Positions 9,242-20,158 of a stretch of DNA of 64,000 bases are shown in pieces. Location of the stretch: NCBI RefSeq assembly GCF_002934265.1, contig NZ_PTIX01000004.1, forward strand, positions 186,001 to 250,000. Direction: 5' to 3'. The position numbers and the translations under genes are program-made. A model generated the notes under the pieces. It was not told the DNA's origin. It did not search any database and worked only from the letters and a program-made list of their open reading frames with translations. Every line of letters begins with the position of its first letter. Within the stretch, counting starts at the first letter, position 1. This DNA is from Actinokineospora auranticolor. Its GTDB lineage: Bacteria; Actinomycetota; Actinomycetes; Mycobacteriales; Pseudonocardiaceae.

Positions 9242-11128
9242 GTGCGTACACCGCGAAAGTCGCTAGTGTCCGCCGTTGTCGTCGTGGCACTGGCGGGCGC
9301 GGGGCTGGCCGTCACGCCCGCGGGGGCGGCACCACCCGGGGTCCTGCCTTCCACTGTGGACGCGACGCTCATCCCGGGCGGCACCACCACGGTCACCAAG
9401 TCGGTGACGACCCCGGCCATCCCCTACAACCCGGACATCGTCTTCCTGGCCGACACCACCGGCAGCATGTCCGCGGTGATCGCCAACGTGCGCTCCAACA
9501 TCGGCACGCTCACCGGCAACATCCTGACCGCCCAGCCCAGCGCCCAGTTCGCGGTGGCCGAGTTCAAGGACATCAAGGACACCATCCCGTTCCGGGTCAA
9601 CCAGCAGCCCACCGCGAACATCTCGGCCGTGCAGGCCGGGACCACCCAGTGGGTGGCCGCGGGCGGCGGTGACTTCCCCGAGGACTTCATCAACGGCCTC
9701 TACCGCGTCGCCTCCGGCGACATCACCTTCCGGCCCGACAGCAGCCGGATCGTCGCCCTGTTCGGCGACGCCCCGTCGCACGACCCCAGCAACGGCCGCA
9801 CCCTGGCCGACGCCGTCACCGCGTTGCAGGGCATCAACGCCCGGGTCATCGCGGTCAACTCCTCCGGCCTCGACGCCAAGGGGCAGGCCGCGGCGCTGGT
9901 GAGCGCGACCGGCGGCGTCCAGCTCAACAACGTGCCGTCCAGCGCCGTGCCGCAGGCGATCCTCGACGGCATCAAGGGCACCAAGGTCAGCGTCGCGCCC
10001 CGGGTGAAGACCTGCGCCCCCGAGCTGACGGTCAGCAACTCGCCCACGTCGGTGTCGGTCACCAGCGGCAGCGTCGCGACCTTCACCGAGACACTGACGG
10101 TCAGCCCGTCGGCCGCCCCCGGCGTCTACAGCTGCCAGGTCGACTACCTGGTCGACGGCGTCTCGCAGGGCTTCGTGGAGACCACCACCGTCCGCGTCCT
10201 GGGCCTGTCGGTCGGCGACATCACCTTCGCCGAGCCCACCTCGGGCACCGCCGGGGCCGTCTTCACCGTGACGCTCAACGCCGCTGCCAACGCGCCGGTG
10301 ACGGTCAACTACGCCACCGCCAACGGCACCGCGACCGCGCCCGCCGACTACACCGCCGCCTCCGGCACCCTGACCTTCGCGCCAGGGGAGACCAGCAAGA
10401 CGGTCACGGTCCAAGTCGCCGCGGACACGATCGACGAACCGTCGGAGACGTTCACCCTGACGCTGTCCGGCGCCTCCGGGGCCACGATCCTGCGGGCCAC
10501 CGGCACCGCGACGATCACCGACAGTGACCGCGACGGCACCTGGACCTGCTCGGCGGGCGCCGCCCGGCTCGCGCTGCTGCAGACCACGCTGGCCAGCGCC
10601 GCCCAGGCCAACTCGCCCAACGACCCGTGCGTCGAGGAGACCCCGACGCTGATCAACGCCAACCTGTCCTCGGGCATCCTGAGCGTGCTCACCGGCGACG
10701 TGGACGCGACCACCGACCTGATCCCGAACGACCAACAGACCGCGGTCGCCAACGGGGACGGCGTGCGGTCGTCGTCGAACATCGCGGGCGCCACGATCAG
10801 CCTGCTCGGCCTGGCCAACATCTCGGTCGGCGCCGTCACCGCGTCCGCGGGCTTCACCTGCTCGAACGGCACGCCGGTGTACAGCGCCAGCTCGAACGTG
10901 GCCTCGCTCAAGGTCAACGGCCTGACCGTCGCGGTCGGCAACGGGCCGCTGACCATCCCGCTGGTGGTCGGCACGCTGAAGATCAACACCGACACGATCG
11001 TGAACGGCCAGTACGTGCGCCAGGCGTTCGCCCTGGACACCTCGGTCGCCACGGTCATCCTCGGTGAGGCCAAGGTCGGCTACAAGGGCACGTCCCTGCA
11101 CCCGTCCGGCAACCCCTGCTCGATGTAG
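9242..11128 (+). CDS. Secreted VWA / Calx-beta / choice-of-anchor-P-like protein
   Basis: 628 residues. The GTG at 9242 follows GGAGGGA and opens a signal peptide ([18 protein letters not shown], cleavage near AGAAPPG). Residues about 50-240 are a von Willebrand A domain with a MIDAS-like DTTGSMS and a later GDAPSHD loop. A short Ig-like part (about 265-320) and one Calx-beta domain (about 322-425: [22 protein letters not shown], then [16 protein letters not shown]) follow. The last 200 residues resemble choice-of-anchor-P domains (LNANLSSG-type repeats, SASAGFTC). There is no C-terminal anchor helix. It is presumed to be a calcium-dependent adhesion or surface protein. Similar C-terminal domains recur in the exosortase-P cassette near 25.7-29.4 kb. 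Confidence 0.85.
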   Translation: MRTPRKSLVSAVVVVALAGAGLAVTPAGAAPPGVLPSTVDATLIPGGTTTVTKSVTTPAIPYNPDIVFLADTTGSMSAVIANVRSNIGTLTGNILTAQPSAQFAVAEFKDIKDTIPFRVNQQPTANISAVQAGTTQWVAAGGGDFPEDFINGLYRVASGDITFRPDSSRIVALFGDAPSHDPSNGRTLADAVTALQGINARVIAVNSSGLDAKGQAAALVSATGGVQLNNVPSSAVPQAILDGIKGTKVSVAPRVKTCAPELTVSNSPTSVSVTSGSVATFTETLTVSPSAAPGVYSCQVDYLVDGVSQGFVETTTVRVLGLSVGDITFAEPTSGTAGAVFTVTLNAAANAPVTVNYATANGTATAPADYTAASGTLTFAPGETSKTVTVQVAADTIDEPSETFTLTLSGASGATILRATGTATITDSDRDGTWTCSAGAARLALLQTTLASAAQANSPNDPCVEETPTLINANLSSGILSVLTGDVDATTDLIPNDQQTAVANGDGVRSSSNIAGATISLLGLANISVGAVTASAGFTCSNGTPVYSASSNVASLKVNGLTVAVGNGPLTIPLVVGTLKINTDTIVNGQYVRQAFALDTSVATVILGEAKVGYKGTSLHPSGNPCSM

Positions 11129-11148
11129 GAAACCCGGCGGGAAGAGAG

Positions 11149-11184
11149 AAGGGCCCCGCTCCGGAATCCCGGAGCGGGGCCCTT
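11149..11184. terminator. Bidirectional hairpin terminator
   Basis: A perfect 16-bp stem: AAGGGCCCCGCTCCGG at 11149-11164 pairs with 11169-11184 around the 4-nt loop AATC. It lies between two convergent genes (VWA protein and cold-shock protein) and can serve both. Confidence 0.9.
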
Positions 11185-11203
11185 CCCCACGGTCTCAGTG
11201 CGG

Positions 11204-11407
11204 TCAGACCACGCTCACGCCGGTCGCCTGCGGACCCTTGGCGCCCTGTCCGACCTCGTAACGCACCTTCTGGTTCTCCTCCAGCGTGCGAAAGCCGTTT
11301 GTCTGGATCTCCGAGTAGTGCACGAACACGTCCGCGCCACCGTCGTCAGGGGCGATGAAGCCGTACCCCTTCTCCGAGTTGAACCACTTGACGGTGCCCT
11401 GGGCCAT
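11204..11407 (-). CDS. cspA: Cold-shock protein (CspA family)
   Basis: 67 residues, a single OB-fold cold-shock domain. Both RNA-binding motifs are intact: RNP1 KGYGFI (residues 13-18) and RNP2 VFVHY (about 27-31). The protein starts [10 protein letters not shown] as in other actinobacterial Csp proteins and ends TGVSVV. It acts as a single-stranded nucleic acid chaperone. A leader of about 170 nt precedes it with no other gene, consistent with the regulated 5' UTRs of this family, though I see no specific element. Confidence 0.97.
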   Translation of the reverse strand: MAQGTVKWFNSEKGYGFIAPDDGGADVFVHYSEIQTNGFRTLEENQKVRYEVGQGAKGPQATGVSVV

Positions 11408-11577
11408 GCTTGTCTCCTAGCCGTCCTACTGGAGGGTTGACCGCTGGTGCGGACGCCCCAGTCACCGGTCCCGGCGGGTCGGGGGCCCGACTACCGCTGC
11501 GATCCGTGTGACCACAGCCAGTCAACCACAACCCCACGACAGGCGGCGAGAATCCCGGCACGCCCGCGTGGTCGGAC

Positions 11578-11952
11578 TCACCTGCCCGAAGCCAGGGCCG
11601 AAAGGGCGCACAGCCCGGCCCACGCGCCCGCCACGGCAGCCGACTTGCCGCGCGCCGACGCGTCCGGCAGCCCGGTCCCGAAACCCACGGCGTCCACCAC
11701 GTCGGCCACGACCCGCACCGCGATGGCCGTGCGCAGCGGCGCCCCGGCGGGCGCGACCGCCATGGCCAGGCCGGTGGCCAGGTCGCGCGCGCCGATGCTC
11801 CTGGTCAGCACGGCGACGCCGCGCGCGGGTTCGCCGGAGGAGGTCACCAGCCCGGTCGGCCGCGCCATCAGGGCGGGCCGGGCCAGGATCGCGGCCCCGT
11901 ACGCGGCGGTGGCGAGCCCGAGGGCCCGCGGGATCCAGATCAGCTTCGCCAT
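11578..11952 (-). CDS. Small integral membrane protein, function unknown
   Basis: 124 residues, with four predicted hydrophobic segments: about 7-25 (LGLATAAYGAAILA), 45-70, 75-95 and 103-120. An intramembrane-like GARDLATGLAMAVAP motif resembles DUF4267-type proteins. The start MAKLIWIPRALGL is supported by codon use, and the frame is well kept. It stands alone between the cold-shock gene and a TetR gene. I do not assign a function. Confidence 0.7.
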   Translation of the reverse strand: MAKLIWIPRALGLATAAYGAAILARPALMARPTGLVTSSGEPARGVAVLTRSIGARDLATGLAMAVAPAGAPLRTAIAVRVVADVVDAVGFGTGLPDASARGKSAAVAGAWAGLCALSALASGR

Positions 11953-12017
11953 GGCCGCAGGCTACCCAGCCCGCACCCGGTCCGCCGCGCGCCCGGTTGT
12001 CGCGGCAACCGAGAAAT

Positions 12018-12593
12018 TCACGGTGTGCCCGCGAGCATCCCGTGCAGGGCCTCGGCGAACGACCGGTGGAGGTCCGCGCCAGTGAGCCGTTCGCGGTTGG
12101 CGCCCGCGATCCGGTCGAAGATGGCGCCGTCGAGGAACGCGACGAGGGCGCGGCCCTGCCGCCCCGGGTCGGTGGCGCCCGCGGCGACCAGCAGGTCCGC
12201 GGCGAGCCGCCGGTAGCGCTCGCCGACGGACACGAGCACCTCCCGCAGCTCCGGCCTGCGGACCGCCTCCAGCGACAGCTCGTAGCGGGCCAGCGCCCGG
12301 TCCCGGTGGACGGTCGCCGCGCGCTCGGCCATGCCCGCCATCATCCCGGCCAGCACGTCCACCTCGATCCGCCCCGGCACCGGGGTGACCGGCGCCAGCT
12401 CGTCGGCGTCCAGCTCGGCCAGCCGCTCGACGGTGGCGGCCAGCAGGGCGTGGCGGGTGCGGAAGTAGTACGAGGTCGAGCCCTCCGACAGCCCCGCCGC
12501 CTTGTCGACCGCGCGGTGGGTCAGGCCGCGCAGGCCCTCGGCGGCGAGTGTGGCGATGGCCGCGTCGGTGATCGCGCTCCTCCGGGAAGTCAC
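12018..12593 (-). CDS. TetR-family transcriptional regulator
   Basis: 191 residues. The N-terminal helix-turn-helix reads AAIATLAAEGLRGLTHRAVDKAAGLSEGSTSYYF in pieces, typical of TetR; the ligand domain follows. The start is taken as GTG at 12593; an upstream ATG at 12644 would run through both operators and the start of the divergent gene. No strong ribosome site precedes the GTG, so it may be leaderless. It is divergent from the FAD monooxygenase at 12643, with two near-identical palindromes between (separate entry). It probably represses itself and that gene until a substrate-like ligand binds. Confidence 0.92.
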   Translation of the reverse strand: MTSRRSAITDAAIATLAAEGLRGLTHRAVDKAAGLSEGSTSYYFRTRHALLAATVERLAELDADELAPVTPVPGRIEVDVLAGMMAGMAERAATVHRDRALARYELSLEAVRRPELREVLVSVGERYRRLAADLLVAAGATDPGRQGRALVAFLDGAIFDRIAGANRERLTGADLHRSFAEALHGMLAGTP

Positions 12594-12626
12594 TCTACGA
12601 GTGTAGAGTCCTCTACAGGTGTAGAG
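12592..12626. promoter_or_regulatory. Two TetR operator palindromes
   Basis: CTCTAC-GAGT-GTAGAG at 12593-12608 (extended by A/T to 12592-12609) and CTCTAC-AGGT-GTAGAG at 12611-12626. The half sites are identical and the centres lie 18 bp apart. They fill the spacer between the TetR gene and the monooxygenase; the first overlaps the GTG start of the regulator. This arrangement fits two repressor dimers blocking both promoters. Confidence 0.85.
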
Positions 12627-12642
12627 AACCGAGGAGGAAGCC

Positions 12643-13752
12643 ATGGGAACAGCGGCAGTGGTCGGTGGCGGGATCGCCGGGCTGACGACCGCAATCGGCC
12701 TGGTCAGGCGGGGCTGGGACGTCGAGGTGCACGAGCGCGCCGCCGAGTTCACCGAGGTCGGCGCGGGGATCTCGCTGTGGGCGAACGCCCTGCGCGCGCT
12801 CGACGTGCTCGGTCTCGGCGACCAGGTGCGGGCGCGCGGCGCGTACTCCGGCCAAGGCGGCTTCCGCGACCGCAAGGGCCGCTGGCTGGCCCGTGGCGCG
12901 GGCGGACCGGACGAACTCGTCATGCTGCACCGCGCCGAGCTGCTCGACGTCCTCCTCGCCGCCGTCCCCGACGGTGTCCTGCGCCCCGGCTCACCGGCCG
13001 CCGACGTCCGCGTGGTCGACGGCAAACCCGTCCTCAACGGTCGCGAGTACGACCTCCTGGTCGGCGCCGACGGCCTCCGCAGCACCGTCCGCGCCGCCCT
13101 CTGGCCCGACGCCCCGAGCCCCCGCTACTCCGGCCACACCGCGTGGCGCACGATCGTCCCCGCCGCGGGCCTCCCCGCCGTTGCCGGCAGCGAGACCTGG
13201 GGAGACCGCCAGGTCTTCGGCGTCTTCCCGATGAGCGACGACCGCGTCTACGTCTACGCCGCCGCCGTCCTCCCGGCGGACACCCGCTTCCCGCACAGCG
13301 AACTCGACGAACTCCGCCGCCGCTTCGCCGACTGGCCCGACCCCGTCCCCGCTGTCCTCGCGGCGGCGACCGCGGCGGTCCGCCACGACCTGTACTACCT
13401 GCCCGACCTGCCCACCTACGCGCGCGGCCCGGTCGCGCTCGTCGGCGACGCCGCGCACGCCATGACCCCCAACCTCGGCCAAGGCGGCTGCCAGGCCATC
13501 GAGGACGCCGTCACCCTCGCCGCCACCGCCGACCTCCGGCGCTACGACGCGCTCCGCCGACCCCGCAGCCAGTCCATCGCCCGCCGTTCCCGGACCGCGG
13601 GCCGCCTGGCGCACGCCGGTGCCGCCGCGCCGCTGCGCGACGCGGCCCTGCGCCTGCTCCCACCTGCGCTGTTCCGCCGCCAACTCGCCAGTGTGCTCGA
13701 CTGGCCTCCGACCACCCCCCGACCTGGGGAAAGATGGGGGAGTGCAGTCTGA
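12643..13752 (+). CDS. FAD-dependent monooxygenase (group A, PHBH fold)
   Basis: 369 residues, ATG preceded by GAGGAGG. The N-terminal Rossmann motif GGGIAGLTTAIGLVRRG with the acidic end E (VEVHER) binds FAD. A YDLLVGADGLRSTVR block matches the DG motif, and ALVGDAAHAMTPNLGQGGC is the GD motif that contacts the flavin ribityl chain. Enzymes of this class hydroxylate small aromatic or polyketide-like substrates using NAD(P)H and O2; the substrate cannot be read from the sequence. Control by the divergent TetR protein through the two operators is likely. Its last 11 bp overlap the next gene. Confidence 0.9.
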   Translation: MGTAAVVGGGIAGLTTAIGLVRRGWDVEVHERAAEFTEVGAGISLWANALRALDVLGLGDQVRARGAYSGQGGFRDRKGRWLARGAGGPDELVMLHRAELLDVLLAAVPDGVLRPGSPAADVRVVDGKPVLNGREYDLLVGADGLRSTVRAALWPDAPSPRYSGHTAWRTIVPAAGLPAVAGSETWGDRQVFGVFPMSDDRVYVYAAAVLPADTRFPHSELDELRRRFADWPDPVPAVLAAATAAVRHDLYYLPDLPTYARGPVALVGDAAHAMTPNLGQGGCQAIEDAVTLAATADLRRYDALRRPRSQSIARRSRTAGRLAHAGAAAPLRDAALRLLPPALFRRQLASVLDWPPTTPRPGERWGSAV

Positions 13753-14440
13753 TTTCCTTCGCGACCTCTTCGGCGACCAGTGGCAGCCGCCCCCGACCAT
13801 GGTCCTGGTGACCGCGGGCATCGCCCTGGCCGTCGTCATCGTCAACGCCTTCTGGCGCCCGGCCCGCAACGTGATCACCATCGTGCACGAGGCGGGCCAC
13901 GCGCTGATCGCGCTGCTCGCGGGCCGCCGGGTCACCGGCATCCGCCTGCACGCCGACACCTCCGGCGTCATGCTCTCGCGCGGCAAGCCCGAGGGGCCGG
14001 GCATGGTCTGCACCGCGCTCGCGGGCTACGTCGCCCCGTCCCTGCTCGGGCTCGGCTTCGCGGCCCTGCTCGGCGCCGACCGGGTCAGCGCCGTGCTCAT
14101 CACCTGCGCGGTCCTGCTCTTCGCCGTGCTGGTCATGATCCGCAACCTCTACGGTGTGCTGCCGGTCGTGGCCACCGGCGCCGTGCTCTTCGGCGTATCC
14201 TTCTTCGCCCCCGACCAGGTGCAGGCCGCCTTCGCCTACCTCATCGCCTGGTTCCTGCTGCTCGGCGGCCTGCGCCCGGTGGTGGAGCTGCAGGCCAAGC
14301 GCAGGCGCGGGCACGCCCGCGACTCCGACGCCGACCAGCTCGCCCGGCTCACCGGCGCCCCCGGCTTCTTCTGGGTCGGGTCGTTCGCGCTCATCAACGC
14401 CGGTGCCGTTTTCCTGGCGTGCGGGTGGCTCTTGCTTTAA
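13742..14440 (+). CDS. M50B-like membrane metalloprotease
   Basis: 232 residues. The GTG at 13742 follows a GGGGGA site and lies inside the end of the monooxygenase gene. The zinc motif HEAGHAL sits near residue 50 in the first long hydrophobic region, followed by a conserved GRRVTGIRLHADTSGV stretch. Five or six membrane segments are visible. This matches the M50B-like family of integral membrane proteins related to site-2 proteases. Whether it cleaves a regulator here is unknown. The overlap with the monooxygenase suggests cotranscription but not a shared role. Confidence 0.85.
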   Translation: MQSDFLRDLFGDQWQPPPTMVLVTAGIALAVVIVNAFWRPARNVITIVHEAGHALIALLAGRRVTGIRLHADTSGVMLSRGKPEGPGMVCTALAGYVAPSLLGLGFAALLGADRVSAVLITCAVLLFAVLVMIRNLYGVLPVVATGAVLFGVSFFAPDQVQAAFAYLIAWFLLLGGLRPVVELQAKRRRGHARDSDADQLARLTGAPGFFWVGSFALINAGAVFLACGWLLL

Positions 14441-14525
14441 CCCGAAGGTTCCGCGTGTCCTCACCCGTTTTCGCGCGTTGTGCTCGGCGAGATACCCGGT
14501 GAGCGACCCACGGAAAGGCCCGCCC

Positions 14526-15182
14526 ATGAGCGACCCCGCCACCGAACCCACCGATCCCGCGGAGCCGAGGCCGACGCGGCGCCGAACCCAGCGGGAGCGC
14601 CGGGAGGCCACGGTGGCCAAGCTCGTCGACGCCACCATCGCGGCGATCTCCGAGGTCGGCTACGCGCGCGCCTCCGTGCAGGAGATCTGCCGCCGCGCGG
14701 GCGTGTCGCACGGCGGGCTGTTCCGGCACTTCGACACCCGGCTCGACCTCGTCGTCACCGTCGCGGAGGAGGTCGGCAGGCGGCAGTCCGCGGACTTCCT
14801 GGCCCGCGTCGGCCCGTACCTGGGCCCCGAGGCGGACCCGGACCCGCGCGGCGCGCTGCGGGCGGTGCGGGAGGCGGCCCGCGCGCCGCTGAACATCGTC
14901 TGGTTCGAGCTGCTGCTCGCCGCCCGCACCGACGCCGACCTGCGCGCCCGGCTCCAGCCGACCATCACCGGCCGGGCCGGGGAGATCGACCGGATCGGGC
15001 TGCGGGTCCCCGCGATCGCCGCGCAACCCGAGCAGGCCCGGCTCGCCGCGCTGTCGACCGGGCTGCGCGCCTTCGACGGCGAGGCGCTGCTCGACGCCGT
15101 GCACCCGCGGCCCGACCTCGACGAGCAACGCGTCGAACAACTCGCCCGGTTCTACGCCGGACCACCGGGAAGTCCACAGTAG
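14526..15182 (+). CDS. TetR-family transcriptional regulator
   Basis: 218 residues. After an acidic and Arg-rich N-terminus (TRRRTQRERREATVAKL), the helix-turn-helix reads VDATIAAISEVGYARASVQEICRRAGVS in segments, then GGLFRHFDTRLDL. The C-terminal part is a TetR ligand domain. The ATG at 14526 gives the whole domain and follows the M50B gene by 85 bp. The gene ends 81 bp before the ProA-like gene on the same strand, so it might control that gene, but I see no clear palindrome to support this. Confidence 0.9.
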   Translation: MSDPATEPTDPAEPRPTRRRTQRERREATVAKLVDATIAAISEVGYARASVQEICRRAGVSHGGLFRHFDTRLDLVVTVAEEVGRRQSADFLARVGPYLGPEADPDPRGALRAVREAARAPLNIVWFELLLAARTDADLRARLQPTITGRAGEIDRIGLRVPAIAAQPEQARLAALSTGLRAFDGEALLDAVHPRPDLDEQRVEQLARFYAGPPGSPQ

Positions 15183-15263
15183 AGGGTCGTGGGGCGGCGC
15201 CGGGGCGGGCGCGCGCGTGCGGCATGATTCGGGGTCCCAGCAGGTGAGGGAAGGGATCCGACC

Positions 15264-16532
15264 GTGTCCGACCAGGCCGCGTCCGACCAGGCTGTGTCCG
15301 AGCAGACCACCGGCGACCTCGTGTCCGCGTGCGCGGCCAAGGCGTACGCGGCGGCGCCGTCGCTGGCCGGGGCGAGCGACGAGACCATCGACAACGCGAT
15401 CGGCGAGATGGCCGCGCGGCTGTCGTCCGCGCGCGCCAAGGTGTTGGCCGCCAACGCCGAGGACGTCGCCGCGGCGGAGGCGGCCGGGATGAGCAGCGGT
15501 CTGCTCGACCGGCTGCGGATCACCGAGGCGCGGCTGGAGGAGATGGCCGAGCAGTTGCGGCTGCTCGCCTCGGTCGCGCACCCGCCGCGCTCCCGTGAGG
15601 TCGGCACGCTCGACGGCGGCTACCGGCTCATCGAGCTGAGCAGGCCGGTCGGCGTCATCGGCGCCAACTACGAGGCCCGGCCGAACGTGACGGTCGACGT
15701 GGCGTCGCAGCTGGTCAAGTCCCGCAACGCGGGCGTGCTGCGCACCGGGTCGGCCGCGCTGCGCTCGGCCACGGCGCTGGTCAAGCACGTCATCGCGCCC
15801 GCGCTGGAGGACGCCGACCTCGACGCCGACGCGATCCAACTGGTGCCCAGCCCCGACCGCGAAGCCGCGGGCGCGCTGGTCGACCTGCCCGACCTGGTGC
15901 CGCTGGTCATCCTGCGCGGCAGCGGCGAGAGCACCCGCGAACTCGGCCGCCGCGCCGCCGCGTCCGGCGTGCGGACGCTCGCGCACGCCGACGGCGGCGG
16001 CGTCCTCTACTACGACGCCAAGGCCGATCCCGGGTTCGCGGCGGACCTGATCACCCGCAGCCTCGACCGCCTCGGCGTCTGCAACCGCCTGAACCTCCTG
16101 CTGGTGCACCGCGACGTCTACGACACCGCTCTGCCCACCATCCAGGCCGCCCTCGACGCGGCGGGCGTGCGCGCCTCGCTGCCGCCGCACACTCACCCGA
16201 TCGGGTACGAGTGGGCGCTGGACTCCGACCGCGAGGCCACCGTGACCGTGGCCCCCGTCGACGACCTGCGACACGCCGCGCGGATCGCGAACACCGAGAC
16301 CTCCGGACTCGCCGCGGGCATCGTCACCACCGACGCCGCCGCGGCGGCGGACTTCTTCGCCGCCTACACCGGTACCGGCGTGTTCTGGAACGCCCCGACC
16401 CGCCTGCTCGACGGGTTCAAGCTGCTCGGCGTGCCGGAGACCGGGATCAACATCGATCGCGTCCCCGGACCCCGCGGCCCGGTCACCTTCACCGACCTGA
16501 CCCTGCGCCAGTACGCCGTCCGCCCGGTGTGA
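15264..16532 (+). CDS. proA: Divergent gamma-glutamyl-phosphate reductase (ProA-like)
   Basis: 422 residues, GTG start. The ProA family order is clear: LAANAEDVAAAEAAGM, the Arg-rich RPVGVIGANYEARPNVTVDVASQL split block, and the catalytic-cysteine region GVCNRLNLLLVH. ProA reduces glutamyl-5-phosphate to glutamate semialdehyde for proline. Several normally fixed blocks differ. The nicotinamide-side GNCH is replaced by HADGGGV. The end reads GPRGPVTFTDLTLRQYAV in place of GPMGLREL-TYKYV. ProB is not adjacent. It may be an alternative ProA or act on another acyl phosphate. A hairpin terminator follows. Confidence 0.8.
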   Translation: MSDQAASDQAVSEQTTGDLVSACAAKAYAAAPSLAGASDETIDNAIGEMAARLSSARAKVLAANAEDVAAAEAAGMSSGLLDRLRITEARLEEMAEQLRLLASVAHPPRSREVGTLDGGYRLIELSRPVGVIGANYEARPNVTVDVASQLVKSRNAGVLRTGSAALRSATALVKHVIAPALEDADLDADAIQLVPSPDREAAGALVDLPDLVPLVILRGSGESTRELGRRAAASGVRTLAHADGGGVLYYDAKADPGFAADLITRSLDRLGVCNRLNLLLVHRDVYDTALPTIQAALDAAGVRASLPPHTHPIGYEWALDSDREATVTVAPVDDLRHAARIANTETSGLAAGIVTTDAAAAADFFAAYTGTGVFWNAPTRLLDGFKLLGVPETGINIDRVPGPRGPVTFTDLTLRQYAVRPV

Positions 16533-16573
16533 CCTGGGCAACTGCTGATCGGGAGTCGCCCACAGCACACCGA

Positions 16574-16595
16574 GCCCTCGCGCGCCCGCGAGGGC
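16574..16595 (+). terminator. Terminator after the ProA-like gene
   Basis: GCCCTCGCG at 16574-16582 pairs perfectly with CGCGAGGGC at 16587-16595 over a 4-nt loop, 41 bp after the proA stop. Confidence 0.75.
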
Positions 16596-16615
16596 ACCCG
16601 GGACTACCATCCCAA

Positions 16616-16637
16616 CCGAACCACCCCGGTGGTTCGG
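16616..16637. promoter_or_regulatory. 22-bp perfect palindrome upstream of ctaD
   Basis: CCGAACCACC at 16616-16625 and GGTGGTTCGG at 16628-16637 form a perfect inverted repeat with a 2-nt centre, ending 38 bp before the ctaD start. The short centre suits a dimeric protein operator better than an RNA hairpin, and no T-run follows. The regulator is unknown. Confidence 0.6.
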
Positions 16638-16674
16638 CTCGCACGTCCGACACCAGCAGTTGCAGGAGGCAGGA

Positions 16675-18450
16675 GTGACGGCAGTAGCCCCGCAGCCGAT
16701 CGCCACGCGGCCGTATCCGGCCCGCGAGACGGCCAAGGGTTCGTACCTGCTGCGGCTGTTCCGCACCACGGACCACAAGCAAATCGGCATCATGTACCTG
16801 GTCACGTCGTTCGCCTTCTTCATGGTGGGCGGCGCGATGGCGATGCTGATCCGCTCCGAACTGGCGGTGCCGGGGCAGCAGTTCCTGTCCCAGGAGCAGT
16901 ACAACCAGCTGTTCACCATGCACGGCACGGTGATGCTGCTGCTGTACGCGACGCCGATCCTATTCGGGTTCGCGAACTTCATCCTGCCGCTGCAGATCGG
17001 CTCGCCCGACGTGGCGTTCCCCAGGCTGAACGCGTTCTCCTACTGGCTGTACCTGTTCGGCGGCATCATCGTCATGTTCGGGTTCCTCACCCCGGGCGGC
17101 GCCGCGGACTTCGGCTGGTTCGCCTACACCCCGCTGTCGGACAAGATCCACTCCCCGGGCATCGGCGCGGACCTGTGGATCACCGGTCTGGCGGTCGGTG
17201 GTCTCGGCACCATCCTGGGCGCGGTCAACATGCTCACCACCGTGGTCTGCCTGCGCGCGCCCGGTATGACCATGTTCCGGATGCCGATCTTCACCTGGAA
17301 CATCCTGATCACCAGCGTGCTGGTGCTGCTGGCGTTCCCGATCCTCACCGCGGCGCTGTTCGGCCTGCTCGCCGACCGGCAACTCGGGGCGCACGTGTTC
17401 GACCCGGCCAACGGTGGCGTCATCCTCTGGCAACACCTGTTCTGGTTCTTCGGCCATCCAGAGGTCTATATCGTCGCTCTACCCTTCTTCGGCATCGTCT
17501 CGGAGATCTTCCCGGTCTTCAGCCGCAAGCCGCTGTTCGGCTACCGCGGCTTGGTGTACGCGACCCTGGGCATCGCCGCCCTGTCGGTCACCGTGTGGGC
17601 GCACCACATGTACGCCACCGGCGCCGTGCTGCTGCCGTTCTTCTCCTTCATGACCTTCCTCATCGCGGTGCCGACCGGTGTGAAGTTCTTCAACTGGATC
17701 GGCACGATGTGGAAGGGGCAGCTGACCTTCGAGACCCCGATGCTGTTCAGCGTCGGCTTCCTGGTCACGTTCCTCTTCGGCGGTCTCACCGGCGTGCTGC
17801 TGGCCGCGCCCGCCATCGACTTCCACGTGTCCGACTCGTACTTCGTCGTCGCGCACTTCCACTACGTGCTCTACGGCACGATCGTGTTCGCGACCTTCGC
17901 GGGCATCTACTTCTGGTTCCCGAAGATCACCGGCCGGTTCCTCGACGAGCCGCTGGGCAAGCTGCACTTCTGGACCACGTTCATCGGCTTCCACGGCACG
18001 TTCCTGGTCCAGCACTGGCTGGGCAACGAGGGCATGCCCCGGCGCTACGCCGACTACCTGCCGACGGACGGCTTCACCACGCTGAACATGATCTCCACGA
18101 TCGGCGCCTACATCCTCGGCGCGTCGACGCTTCCGTTCATCTACAACGTGTTCAAGAGCTACCGGTACGGCGAGATCGTCACCGCCGACGACCCGTGGGG
18201 CTACGGCAACTCCCTGGAGTGGGCCACCAGCTCCCCGCCGCCGCGGCACAACTTCACCGAGCTGCCCCGGATCCGCTCCGAGCGGCCCGCGTTCGACCTG
18301 CACTACCCGCACATGCGGGAGGCGACCGAGGCGGACAAGTACGTGGGTCTGCTCGGTGGTCACGGCCACAAGCCCGCCCCGTCGGAGATGGTGGCCGCCA
18401 CGATGAACCCGAACGAGATCTCCAAGGGCGACCCCACGTTGCCCAATTGA
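16675..18450 (+). CDS. ctaD: Cytochrome c oxidase subunit I
   Basis: 591 residues; the GTG at 16675 follows AGGAGG at 16664-16669. Twelve membrane helices are expected. Metal ligands are visible: the heme a histidine in MHGTVM, the CuB histidine and cross-linked tyrosine in FFGHPEVYI, the CuB pair in WAHHMY, and the heme pair in HFHYV. The K-channel and D-channel regions look conserved. It is the catalytic subunit of the aa3 terminal oxidase of the cytochrome bcc-aa3 chain; other subunits are encoded elsewhere. The pairing with serB downstream matches the mycobacterial ctaD-serB2 neighbourhood. Confidence 0.97.
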   Translation: MTAVAPQPIATRPYPARETAKGSYLLRLFRTTDHKQIGIMYLVTSFAFFMVGGAMAMLIRSELAVPGQQFLSQEQYNQLFTMHGTVMLLLYATPILFGFANFILPLQIGSPDVAFPRLNAFSYWLYLFGGIIVMFGFLTPGGAADFGWFAYTPLSDKIHSPGIGADLWITGLAVGGLGTILGAVNMLTTVVCLRAPGMTMFRMPIFTWNILITSVLVLLAFPILTAALFGLLADRQLGAHVFDPANGGVILWQHLFWFFGHPEVYIVALPFFGIVSEIFPVFSRKPLFGYRGLVYATLGIAALSVTVWAHHMYATGAVLLPFFSFMTFLIAVPTGVKFFNWIGTMWKGQLTFETPMLFSVGFLVTFLFGGLTGVLLAAPAIDFHVSDSYFVVAHFHYVLYGTIVFATFAGIYFWFPKITGRFLDEPLGKLHFWTTFIGFHGTFLVQHWLGNEGMPRRYADYLPTDGFTTLNMISTIGAYILGASTLPFIYNVFKSYRYGEIVTADDPWGYGNSLEWATSSPPPRHNFTELPRIRSERPAFDLHYPHMREATEADKYVGLLGGHGHKPAPSEMVAATMNPNEISKGDPTLPN

Positions 18451-18454
18451 GCGC

Positions 18455-20093
<1,639 letters not shown>

Positions 20094-20158
20094 GGTAGGC
20101 CTGGGTGGCGGTCGGGTAGGTTTCCCCGACCGCACCCCGGTCTCTTGGGAGGTACCAG

